From contig JAAVTG010000333.1 of the NCBI GenBank assembly GCA_011947345.1, positions 1-64,000 of the forward strand: 64,000 bases of DNA, written 5' to 3'. A model generated the notes under the pieces. That model had not been told where the DNA came from. It did not search any database and saw nothing but the letters and a program-made list of their open reading frames with translations. How positions within the stretch are numbered: position 1 is the stretch's first letter; the number at the start of each line of letters is the position of its first letter. The position numbers and the translations under genes were made by a program. The DNA comes from Phytophthora quininea. Lineage: Eukaryota > Oomycota > Peronosporomycetes > Peronosporales > Peronosporaceae. Positions 41,905 through 52,702 of this stretch are shown piece after piece.

Positions 41905-43407
41905 ATGGATTTGGAGGCGACGGTGGCGGAGCTCGCGCGGTTGGCGCCGCGACTGCGCGACTACGAGCCGGTCGACGAGTCCTGGCAGCAGGTACAGTAT
42001 CCGTCATGTTTGAGGTACACAGTTGCGACGTGACAAAGATTTTCATCTGTTCGCAGACCGAGAAGAAGGCGCTGGAGGCTCGAGACCACGTCGAGACACT
42101 GCTTAAGTCAGCGCAGGGGTGGCGCAACTGAGGGGAAGCAGAGCACTGCAGGACATGAAACGACTGGTGCCAGAGGTGATAAAGCTCTGAGGAGAGATGG
42201 AGAGAAAGAGAAAAGCTGATGTAACCATGACGACTGCAATTGTAGGTCACTCGCGAGGAGATCTCGGAACTCAAAGTGTCGGACTTTGTGCTGGGCATGA
42301 TCTTCGAAAAGCCCTTCCAGGTGTTTGAGCGCGTGTTCCGCGGCTACGGCGCCGAGGTTGGTAACTTGGAGATGGGATGTTTAATAGCAGGTCTTGCTGA
42401 CAATGGGCTTTTAGTACGGCAAGGAGCTGTCGAGTGAGGCTCGACAGAGCTCCAACATGATCAAGACGTCCTACGTGAGTGTCTCTAACGTCCAAAGTAC
42501 ATCGGCAGGATCAATGGTTGCTTATTATTTATGTTTCCTTGCTTTCGTAGGTATACGGTGAGATCTTGTTCTTCCCCTTTGCAGACGTTATGCGCTGGAT
42601 AGCGCCATCCCTGCCGGAGCACGCCATCTTCTACGACCTGGTGCGGTGTCGTCCTTGTGGAGGGATAATTGTTGGTGTTGCTTACACTTTCTGGGTTTAT
42701 TTGACAGGGGTCTGGAACAGGAAAGGCAGTGATTGCAGCAAGTTTGGTGCATCCATTCGACCAAGCGATCGGAATTGAGCTGCTAGAGGTGAAGTAAACT
42801 TCACGGCACGCAATGTGGTCGTCACTAATTTTCTTTGTCTTGTTGCTAGCCTTTGGTCCGTTGCGCGGAGAAGCGCAAAATTGCTCTGGAGAAGCTTAAC
42901 TCTCCACTATTCAAGACTGACATCGACTTTATGACTGGAAGTCTGCTAGCTACGAAATGGGAAGATGGGGACGTGATCTTCTGCCACGGCACCTGCTTCG
43001 ATGATAAGTACGTTAGATTGCGAAAGCGTGACGTACCAATAATTTCCTATCTCTATCAGGGAGTGGGCGGAGATTTCCCTGGCAGCTGAAAAGCTAAAGC
43101 AGGGCGCGTATTTTATCTCGACGTCGCACGTGTTGCGCACGGGATTGTTCGAAGTCGTGAAAAGCCACAACTTCACCATGAGCTGGGGGACGGCTACGGT
43201 TTACGTCCACGTACGTCGTCAAACGTTCTGGTTGACCCGTATTGTATTGGACTGACTTCCGTTTTGTCAAACCAGCGTCGTCGGAAAATCGGTCGCTGGG
43301 CTGCCCAAATGTTGCGAGGAGGCCACTCCACGCGCACTGACCTATTGCAGCAGCAGTCGCAAAACCAGCAGAAGAATGAAGGCCAGGCAACGCCTGCCGA
43401 CAGCTAG
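41905..43407 (+). CDS. DOT1-like SAM-dependent methyltransferase (nine exons)
   Basis: Exons 41905-41991, 42057-42118, 42246-42356, 42415-42474, 42551-42640, 42708-42788, 42850-43007, 43060-43210 and 43276-43407 join in phase. The exception is exon 2, which needs one more G in a GGG run at its donor. The catalytic core reads …YGEILFFPFADVMRWI…FYDLGSGTGKAVIAASL…GIELLEPLV…. This matches the DOT1 fold, with D-L-G-S-G as the SAM loop and a Phe/Cys block (IFCHGTCFDD) where DOT1 has its post-IV motif. The N-terminus is a short helical region and the C-terminus is basic and Gln-rich. Histone H3K79 as substrate is possible but not shown. Confidence 0.75.
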
Positions 43408-43876
43408 ACGCTGGTGATTGCTTTGGTAGCCTCAACACGTAACTTGTTTGTTGCTCCTGTGCTCTGCCCATTATCGTTTCGCCGCTACGTATTGAAACGA
43501 ACTAATTTTTGCTGCTCGAAAGACAACGCCATGCCACACTGACGAACGCATTGCAAGAGATGCGAGGTGAGCCAAGACTAGAAAGTTTTGCGTTGCGTTG
43601 TGTTGCCCACGACAAGGTTGAAGAAAATCCAGGTGCTTTATTCACGCAGCTTGCTCGTTATGTATTGAATAAGCCTTGCGGGCAGACGTTGGTCGTGTCT
43701 ACGGGCCAGCAGTTTTGCTAACGACAGTGCGTTTTCCTCTATGCCGGGCTGTCGAGATCTGTTGGGGCGGCTCATTCTTCAATTCTTCGGCTGAGAGGCC
43801 GACGATTTACACTAGACAAGCTTCTCGTCGCCGAGCACCTTGTTAGTATTGCCCCCGCCTGCTCCATCCGCTTAAA
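43408..43876. other. Intergenic upstream of GH17 copy 3
   Basis: About 470 bp. It contains the initiator element at 43770-43785. A small open frame at 43509-43721 lacks recognisable features and is not called. Confidence 0.45.
43770..43785 (+). promoter_or_regulatory. Oomycete initiator (INR) of GH17 copy 3
   Basis: GCTCATTCTTCAATTC matches 15 of 16 positions of the oomycete core promoter consensus GCTCATTYYNCAWTTT. It lies about 92 bp upstream of the ATG at 43877. Confidence 0.7.
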
Positions 43877-45203
43877 ATGAAGTTCGTCCTCCCTACCATC
43901 CTCGCGACAGCGTTGGCCTTGCTGTCAGGTACCGACGCCTTCAACGTCAAGATGCCCGGCGTCAACTACAACTCTCGGAAGGGACCGGACTGGGCTCTCG
44001 ACAACCAAAAGTGCAAGTCTGCTTCGGAGGTACAGAAGGACATGCTCGCGCTCAAGGGCGTCACCGACAAGGTCCGCATCTACTCGCTGGTGGACTGCGA
44101 CCAGGCCAGACTCGTGCTGCCTGCCGCTAAGAACGCTGGTCTGAAGGTGCACTTGGGTATCTGGACGACCAACAGCCACGACTACCTGCTCCAGGAGAAG
44201 GGCAAGCTCGCCTGGTTGATTGACAACGGTCTTGTCGATGGAAACGTCATTGGTCTGCATGTCGGTAGCGAGACCATCTACCGCAAGGAGATCTCGGCGG
44301 ACACCGCCATCAGCTACATGCGGGAGATCCGCGACTACATCCGTGGTCGCGGTCTGCAAACCCCGTGACGATCGCTGATGTGATCGACGTCTACTACGCC
44401 AATCAACAGCTCATCGACGCCGTCGACTACATCTCCGTCAACCAGTTCTCCTTTGGGAGCGATCGGACGTTAACGAGGGCGCCGCCGTCACGCTCGACCG
44501 GCTCAAGAGCCTTCGCGTTGTGGCCTCCAAGAAGAACAAGAAGATCGTCATCTCCGAGGTGGGCTGGAGCTCAGGTGGCTCGGACCCTGCCGCCGCTGTT
44601 GCTTCACCTGCCAACCAGGCCAAGTTTTTCTCAGACTTCTTCCAGATGGCTCGCTCGCACAACTTCGACTACTACTGGTACGTCGCGTTCGACTCCAAGT
44701 GGCGCGTGTCGAACGGCGGCAAGGAAGTGGAGGCGGACTTCGGTGTGTTCCAGGAGGACGACAACATGAAGAGCAACTTCCAGGGTCTCACCATCGGTTG
44801 GAAGGACCCGCGCGTGCTCCGCAACCCCAAGACCAGCCGCATGCTGTCGGAGAACGGCGGCAACGTCTACATGTCGGCCAAGTCGAGTGACTGGCTCGTG
44901 CAGGAGCAGCAGGTTTGGTTCTTCGACTCGGCGACTCGGCAGGTTCGCTCCAAGAGTAGCGACCGCTGTCTGGATGCCTACCAGGCTTGGGATGGCGGCA
45001 TCGTTCACGTGTACCGCTGCATGGACAACGAGGCCAACCAAAAGTGGACGTTCGAGAGCTCGACGGGCAAGCTGAAGCACGCGACGCACCAGGGCTTCTG
45101 CCTCGACATGGACCCGGCCCAGAACTACAAGGTGCAGCTGTACGGCTGCTCCCCGAACAACCTGAACCAGCAGTGGGCTGTGCTTGACCCGGCGAGGATC
45201 TAA
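43877..45203 (+). CDS. GH17-lectin glucanase, copy 3 (two 1-base losses)
   Basis: Same architecture as copy 1: signal peptide, GH17 domain with HVGSE and ISEVGWSSGG, then the ricin-type lectin ending …VLDPARI. The frame is broken at about 44366 (ACCCCGTGA, shared with copy 2) and at about 44453 (TCCTTTGGG, where copies 1 and 2 have four T). Otherwise it is nearly identical to copy 2 on the other strand 6 kb away, suggesting recent duplication or gene conversion. Its own promoter has the best initiator match in the window. Confidence 0.75.
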
Positions 45204-45378
45204 GATGGCATTGCTTGCCACAGCCTCGAACCCTCAACAGGATATCCGTTGCATTTGTAAAGGATGAATACCGTCATTTCGCACACGTCGCAGAGTTACG
45301 TTTATATAGCAGTTCGCTGTCCAATCCACACAAATTACAATTGACCAGCAATCGCATTCGCCAACCAATTCGACAGAC

Positions 45379-46086
45379 ATGCCCGGCGACACCTCCTCAT
45401 CTCGATTGACGGCTCGTTACGACCGCCTTATCGCCGTATTGGGTGAAAGTACACTCCAGAGATCATGTGCGGCATATCCCCGAGCTGAGGATACATCCAC
45501 TGTTGCAGCAGGGGCAACAACCGAAGAACACCGCCAGCAATTGTTGACGGAGGCCACCGCCAAGAGCGTCCGATGTGCAGAACTCATCGCGCAGAGTTTG
45601 CAGGCTACCGGTGCGCTGTCCAAGCTGGGGAGGACACTGACGGATGCGACCAAAGCCAATGATGACGAGGATGAGAACATGGAGAGCGAGGACGACGAGG
45701 ATGAGCAGACGACGTTGTTGCTGCAGGATTTGGTGGCCGCAGGGGACGACGTCGAAGACGCCACTAAGAAGTACGCCAAGCTGGGTGTAGTGCGCAAGAG
45801 TGCGCGAGCTAGTCAGGAGCTGCTGGCCGCGGCGGGAAGAAATCTGACGGAACATTTGGCTGACGAGACGGACGCAGCGGTGCAGAACGAATTCCGAGAC
45901 CTGTACATGGAGGAGTTCACCGCCGCGTTCGGAGACGAATTAGATCACTTCCGACAGGAGGAGCGGTTCGAGAGCAAGGATGTGGCTTATTTAATCTCAT
46001 GCATCCACGCTGGAGGAGACATCTTCTCGCCACTCCAGAAAAAGTTGTTCGTCGAGTCTGTTGCTGCTAGCAGAACGGATGATTAA
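45379..46086 (+). CDS. Rsa3-like ribosome assembly protein
   Basis: A single exon encodes 235 residues. The N-terminal half is helical with an acidic central run (NDDEDENMESEDDEDEQ). The C-terminal 60 residues (FRDLYMEEFTAAFGDELDHFRQ…DVAYLISCIHAGGDIFSP) match the pattern of the Rsa3 domain: F-R-x-x-Y, acidic D/E-L, L-I-x-x-L/I-x-x-G, F-S. Rsa3 acts with Dbp6 in early 60S maturation in the nucleolus. The N-terminus is unlike yeast Rsa3, so orthology is probable rather than certain. Confidence 0.6.
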   Translation: MPGDTSSSRLTARYDRLIAVLGESTLQRSCAAYPRAEDTSTVAAGATTEEHRQQLLTEATAKSVRCAELIAQSLQATGALSKLGRTLTDATKANDDEDENMESEDDEDEQTTLLLQDLVAAGDDVEDATKKYAKLGVVRKSARASQELLAAAGRNLTEHLADETDAAVQNEFRDLYMEEFTAAFGDELDHFRQEERFESKDVAYLISCIHAGGDIFSPLQKKLFVESVAASRTDD

Positions 46087-46145
46087 ACTCGGAAAGAACT
46101 GAGATTAGAGCGCTGATAACACGTGAACACAGCTTGTATTCCTAT

Positions 46146-48107
46146 TCATCGATTTCCCTCACCCAACCGAGGGCCGGGAACTGCGCTGCTTGTGATACCT
46201 GGCGCGACACTATTTGCACCTGTTTGTGTTGCTTCCTCTTCTTCCGTCGCATTCTTGCGGCTCATCAAAACTGTGCAATACGCCTGAAGCGCCTTCTTCC
46301 CACTTGTTAAGACCAAATCCCGAGTTTCATGCAGTGCAGCAATCTCGAGTTTGGTGTCCCTTTGAACCTTTTGGATCTCTCTCATGCACTTGTCCTGATG
46401 CCGTTGAGCCTCGACAGCGTAACCACCTTTTGCGCTTTGCGCCGATAGCTGCGATGAATAGGCAAAGTAATGCAGTTAGTTGCAAAGGTTGATGTCATCA
46501 GCACGTTCTGCGACTAAGAAGTACTTACAATTTGTGAAATGTGTCCTCGCCACCTACGGCACAATCAGCAGCTGGAGTGGTGCGTAGCACGAAACTCGCT
46601 TTCTTTGCATTCTTCGTTGGAGATCCAAAATACTGTTTCATGAGCGGACTCAGTTGGGCTGAATTGAATAGCGCACGTTGTTGATGGTGGCGAAAGCGAA
46701 ACGCTACTCCCAAACCATCTTCTTCGTCGAAATCACGGCTTTGCATGGGTAGTGCCAACGGCTCCAAGATTTTGGCAATCGTGTTGTCACTGTTTGCTAA
46801 TTTGCCCAGGTACGATGCCTCACTAGCAGACTTTGAAAGCGTCTGAGAGACTTGGGGCGATAGCAATCGGGGCAAGTGTGAAATATCACCAAGACCCGTA
46901 TTCTGCGACGACATTGACCCTGGGCTCGTACTGTCGGCCGTTGCTCCAGTCGAAGAAGCGGACGCCGATCTATTCAAGGTTTTTATCTTGACGCCCAAGT
47001 CATCCACGATATCCTCGGGAAAATACTGCCGCCTCATGGCCTGCACCGACGTCGGAATCATCTTGAGCCCAAGCAACAACTGGCACACAAGAAGATATAC
47101 CTCGTTCTTAAACTCGGTTGAGTAAAGGTGACGAGATGCCGGAAACAGGTAGTGAAAGCTCCAGCAGACGCCGCTAGCGATAGCGTACGGGTATACACGA
47201 AAGAGGTAGTCCATCGTGCCACGCAGCGTAGCCACCATTTTCACGTATTTGGCGCTGATCTCGTCTGCGAGTGCTCGCTGCTGTGCAAGAGAGTCTTTCT
47301 GGTAGAAGTGGCAGAACACCAGCCAAAAGACTTCTTCAAAGAGGGCGCACGAGAGCTCCGACAGCAAGAAACGCTTGAAGTTGTGCCGACCGTGGTTCAT
47401 TCGAATGCGCTCGAAGGTGTGAAGCAGCAACAGGTTTGTGTTCATGTAGACGCTTCCTCGCGCATTGGAAGCTCCAGCGTTTCCGCCCAACTCGTCGTTT
47501 GCCCCGTACACGAAACTCTCCACCGTGCGAGTGATGTGTCCTTCGATACTGACCTGCAGCTGCTTCTCGATGTGGCCACGTGCGTTTCGTCGATTTTCTC
47601 CTTTGTGCAGCTCCATCTTCTTCTTCTTGAGAATTTGCTACAGTCGTGGTGGGGGTTAGCATTTTGCCGATCCACTCTTCCACAGACGTACCGTGTGCGC
47701 TCGCGTCTTCTCGTCCGGACCAAATAGTCTCTCCAACATCGCTTGGTTGCTTGCAAGTGTCGAGGACGACACGCCTCTCCCTTTGGCCGAGGCGGCGACT
47801 CTGCTCTCCAGCGTGTCCACCAGCGGCGGCACCATCTTGGAGCAGTAGTCGGAATTGACTCGGAGGTCGCACTCCAGACCGTGCTTGCGGTTGTTTGCTG
47901 CGAGGGTAAACCAAGTACTCAGCGTGTCAGCAGATCCAAGTGATCCTATAAACCCTGAGGACCAAACGCACCTGTCGTCTGCAGCGAGCTGAGTCTGGCC
48001 GAGATGATGCCGATCATCTGCGCCGTGATGGCCTCCTTCTGGTGCAGCGACTGCTTTACCTCCAGCTCGTCGTCCTCCGTCCATGCGGCTTGGCCCCTGT
48101 GCGCCAT
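46146..48107 (-). CDS. FAM227-like (cilium/flagellum-associated) protein
   Basis: Exons 48107-47972, 47897-47692 and 47637 to about 46526, plus a last exon from about 46456 to 46146, form one gene. The final donor needs one more G (AAATTGTAAGT). The conserved FAM227 block is in the third exon: LSCALFEEVFWLVFCHFYQ, ISAKYVKMV, MDYLFRVYPYAIASGVCWSFHYLFPASRHLY, FKNEVYLLVCQLLLGLKM. The rest is Ser-rich linker and a coiled-coil C-terminus (MREIQKVQRDTKLEIAALHE). The family is restricted to ciliated eukaryotes, consistent with zoospore flagella. Divergent from TBCD with only 109 bp between start codons. Confidence 0.7.
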
Positions 48108-48216
48108 CACGATCGAGTTCCCAACTGCTGCTATTTTCAGCAGAACGGCAACTATCACTTCAACTTGCCCAAAATCCTTAGTGTACCCATTTCGAATTCG
48201 CAATCGACCTGGGGAG
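48108..48216. promoter_or_regulatory. Bidirectional promoter gap between FAM227-like gene and TBCD
   Basis: Only 109 bp separate the two divergent ATG codons, so the genes must share promoter sequence and both UTRs lie here. No initiator match is obvious. Confidence 0.55.
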
Positions 48217-51200
48217 ATGCCTCCCGCGGATGCTGCGGCGCTGGACCCCGAGAGCTCGTGCGAGAAGCGCTTCTTCGAAGAGCGTCAGCAAGTGTGCGAG
48301 CTCCTACAGCAGCTCGTGGCCTCGCGATTCGAGACACCGCAGAGCGATGTGGACCGCGCGTTCCTCGCCGCCCATGCGACGATTACCCAAATCGTACGCA
48401 ATGGTGTTTTTAAACATCATGCCACTTTTGCTAATATATTTTATGGTATGCTACGTAGCTCGACAAGTACCTGGAGCAGTCCCATTTGCTGGACCCTTAT
48501 CTGCGCGAGATGGTGGACCCAGTGGTGACTGAGATCAAGCGAGTCATTGCCCAGAGGCAAGAGACGCTAACGGCGGCGGCCTCGGACGAAGCCGTCGCCT
48601 TCCCGTACCAAGTGTATCGAGATCCGAGGCTGCATAAACTGTTCCAGATCGTGTACCACCTGTGCAAGGTGCGCGGCTACAAGACTGTGGTGAAGCTGCT
48701 GCCCCACGAGGTGAGCGACTTTGAGCCCACGCTGCAGCTGCTGCAGTCGCAGGACCGCACTGACCACTCGGCGTGGGAGACGCGCTACGTGCTGCTACTG
48801 TGGCTGTCCATGCTGTGCCTCGTGCCGTTCGACCTTCACACCATCGACTCGTCTTCTTCCAATTCGGCTGACAATGTCCATGGGACTATCTCTATTGTTT
48901 CCAACATTGTCACGCTGTGCAAGGACTATCTGAGCGATCCAGGGGCTACACAAGTCGCTGCAGCAGTCTGTCTGTCGCGATTGTTAGCCGACCGGACATG
49001 GAGGAGCACTATTTGACGCAGTTCCTCAACTGGGCAAATCGAGAGCTGATCCACGTATCTGAAGGTAAGGACATGCGGGTACTACAGTTTAAGGTGACGG
49101 GAATCATGCTCTGCCTCGCGCATATTGCTAAGAACTCGCCTCGGGAGCAGCACATTGCAGCGAGTCGCATTTACTTTGACACCGTCATGAAGCTAGTGGC
49201 CCACCTTACAGAAGACAGCGCGCGGTCGGATCATCCAAGCAGCAGCACGCTGCATCGCAAACTCAGTGTAAAGCTTGTGCAGCGCCTGGGGCTGCTCTAT
49301 TTGCCACCAAAAGTGCGGTCGTGGCGCTACAGCCGTGGTCTTCGATCATTAGAGCTGAATATGCGGTCCCTCGGATTACTAAACGACGGAACTACGACGT
49401 CGAGCCACCCACAGGAAGGCGAAGCGACAGAGGACGATGATGCAGCCTTTGAAGTGATAGAGGAACTAGAACAAATTGTGGAAGTGCTACTATGTGGTCT
49501 ACGGGATAAGGACACCGTTGTGCGGTGGTCGGCGGCAAAGGGAATTGGAAGGATCACGGGGCGTCTGCCGTATGAGTTTGCCGACGATGTTGTTCAGTCG
49601 GTGCTTGAGATGTTTGTCGCGACGGAAGATGATGGAGCATGGCATGGGGCAAGCTTGGCATTGGCGGAGCTTGCTCGGCGTGGTGTTTTGCTACCGAAGC
49701 GCTTACCGGACGCTGTTGATTGTGTGGCTAATGCCCTGCAGTATGATATTCGTAAGGGCACTTACAGTATCGGATCCAATGTTCGTGACGCTGCCTGCTA
49801 TGCGTGCTGGTCCTTTGCACGTGCGTACGAGCCATTCCTTCTACTGCCATGGTTGAAAGAGGTACTAGCACCAGCGATGCTCGTAAATTGCGTGTTTGAT
49901 CGCGAGTTGAACTGCCGTCGTGCAGCTTCTGCGGCTTTTCAAGAAAACGTTGGTCGGCAAGGAGTTGCAAACTTCCCGAACGGCATTGACCTACTCACCA
50001 AAGCAGATTACTTTTCAGTTGCGAATTTGCGTCACGCGTATCTGGATGTGAGCGTCTTTATTGCCCAATATCCACAATATCGCTACCCGCTGTTGGAGCA
50101 CCTCGTTACTTCCAAGATAGTGCACTGGGACGTCCAGATTCGCACTCTTGCCGCGGCTGCTTTAGGTAAGATAGCTGCGCTGGACCCCACGCATGCAACA
50201 ATACGCTTGCTGCCGCGTCTGCTTGCATCTGCTGTATCTCTAGATGTAGAAGTGATCGTTCGGCATGGTGCCATGATTAGTGTTGCAGAGGTGCTTATGT
50301 CTCTTGCTCAGGTTCCGGTGTTTGTGGATGGGGAACTGCAAAAGGCGTTAAAAATGCTGCCTATTGAGATCGAAAAGAGGCGTTTATTTCGTGGGCGGGG
50401 TGGTGAAATGATTCGAGCTGCGGTTTGCAATGTAATTGAAGTGATCTCCAACGCTCGACTGGGTCTTGGCTTTGCCCATGTGAAAAAGTATCTAACGATG
50501 TTGGAGGAATGTTTTGTACACCCCAATGAGAGCGTTCGCGAAGCCGCTATCGATGCATTCGGCGCATTCACCGCCCAGTATTGTCAAAACATCTTCACCA
50601 AAGGGAGCCCGACGCACGTGAAGTACATGGAAGAATTAATACCGCGGTTTATCAGCTCGGGAATCCTGGTAACTTCAAATGAGAATGGAGCTGCTGTTGT
50701 CGTGCCAAATCCAAATGTTGCTGCACGACGGGGATTTCTTCGGGCTGTCGGCGTGGCAGCCAACGAATTAGTTCAGCCGTGCATAAAGGACATTCTTACG
50801 GCAGTGATCAAATCTGCATCAATTATGGAGAAACCAACAGAAGACGAAGATCCTGGGAGCCGTGTTGCTGCTGTCCGAGCCTTGATCGATCTTAGCTCTC
50901 GACCAGTAGGCGAGCTTGATCTGCTCCAAATGGAGAATACGGTTGTCCAAACTCTTCTCCAATGCATTCACTGCGATTATCGTGTAGATGAGCGCGGTGA
51001 TGTGGGCTCGTGGGTCCGCAAGGAGGCGATGGTGGGTCTTGAGAAACTGCTGCTGGGCGAAAGTATGTACGCCCAAAATCAACACTTCAGTCTTGTTGGA
51101 GTTGTCGCTCGGACCGATTATGGGCAAGGTGTTATCATCGATGGCGTATCAGACCGAAAGCGCAAGTTCGAAGAGACCGAGGAGCATGATCCAGTTTGCT

Positions 51201-52656
51201 ACGTGAAGTTCGAGAAGCCTGCCCTGGGCTACTACTACTTTGGCCCGACTGGGGTTGGCCTCATTCATGTCAGCCAACTGCGTCTTAACTCCAGTTCGCT
51301 TAGCGCAGACACTGGGAGCTTCCGCATTCCACAGATGATTGATCGTACGAACTTTTCGGAGACAAAAGCCTACGAACGACAGTTGATACCGTTTGCCCGG
51401 CGTTTATCTCCGCAAGTTGCAGGCATGGTGGTGAGTCTGTACTAGACTTGTTGAACTTAGACACACGAGAGCTAACATGAACTTTGTGTGGCAGTTTGGG
51501 GCGCTGGCTAAGCAATTGGCAGAAAAGCTGGACAACATGAGGGCTACCGCGGGACCATTATATTCCGGCTGCTGCATTCGTCATCTCCTCGTGTTGACGG
51601 TATTCCAGACCGCTTCCAACTCGAACATCACATCTTTCCCTCGACACTTACGGTGAACTGGTCGATGGCTCATGACACATTTCCTTTAGTCGTTAAGATG
51701 ATGGATATTCCCGAGTTTCTGGAGGAAATCACGGCAGGCCTCGTCATCAGCGTTGGTGGCCTCACTGAAAGCGTAGTAAAATCGTCTAAGAGCGCCCTAT
51801 TTGAATGGGTTCGTGGCCATCTGCAGTCGAAGGACTTTGGCTTACTAACCCGGTTTAGCTTTTTCTTCGTGACCCTCCTTATCCGACATCATCAAGACGA
51901 TCGCGTCACGATTCCCCTCATGAAGACAATTGCAACACTGCTAGAAACAAATCTCCTGCGGTTTTTATTCGAAAAGCGCGAGACAGAAGACGGAAGCGCT
52001 GCGACGACCACAGACTTTGGCGACAAACTATACGAAGCCTTGCGGGACGAAATTCAGAAGTGCACGTCCGTGCCCAAGCTTGCTGCTGCAATTAGTGTGC
52101 TGATTGGTTTGCTACCGAGCGACAAAGAGACAGAGTCTAAGTCGTTGCGTGCTCTGGTCCTGTTCCTCGCTCACCGTTTCCCCAAAGTTCGAAAGTTAAC
52201 GGCCGAGAAGCTCTACACACGCCTGCTCCTTCACGAAGAGACTATCAATCCTGAAAAGGTATGTGCGCTTTGATCTAGTGGTGGTATATTGGCTAATCTA
52301 CCGAAATGCTTGTGACCGCAGTATGATGAAGTGGTTGAAATATTAAGCGATACTGCTTGGGACGCTTCGGTATATGTACCATCAATGACGAACCAAGAGC
52401 AAGCTACTGACGTGTTGTGCCTGTATTCGACCGAACAGATTACGCAAGTGCGCGCCTCACGGGACGAGTTACTGGACCTGTTGGGCATGGAGAAACCTAT
52501 AAAGAAAACGTACGCGGTTTCATTCTCGGGAATTCAAAATATGCTAAGCTTTTACTTTCTCAACGCAGGGCGGTAACTCAACAACAACCCAGCTCGACAG
52601 CAACAGCTCATGAAGACACAAGTTACAAAACTCTCATCAAAGAAATGGGATACTAA
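48217..52656 (+). CDS. TBCD: Tubulin-specific chaperone D (tubulin folding cofactor D)
   Basis: Exons 48217-48393, 48459-51430, 51495-52258, 52322-52509 and 52569-52656 join in phase. The N-terminal signature (YKTVVKLLPHEVSDFEPTL…TRYVLLLWLSMLCLVPFDL) is characteristic of TBCD. HEAT/armadillo repeats fill the large exon (VRWSAAKGIGRITGRLP; VRDAACYACWSFARAYEP). The C-terminus has DTAWDA… and RASRDELLDLLGM as in animal TBCD and ends …LIKEMGY. One base is missing near 48983 and one near 51551 (GGG run); reading resumes correctly. TBCD captures beta-tubulin and assembles the alpha/beta dimer with cofactors E and C. Confidence 0.92.
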
Positions 52657-52702
52657 AGCTGCTTGTTTAGCGCGTTTGCTACACCCTTGATAAACGCATT
52701 TC

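Noticed and set aside
42119..42245. Early stop of the DOT1-like gene at the end of exon 2
   Set aside because: The stop lies in the intron if the donor at 42119 is used; downstream exons encode the whole catalytic domain in phase.
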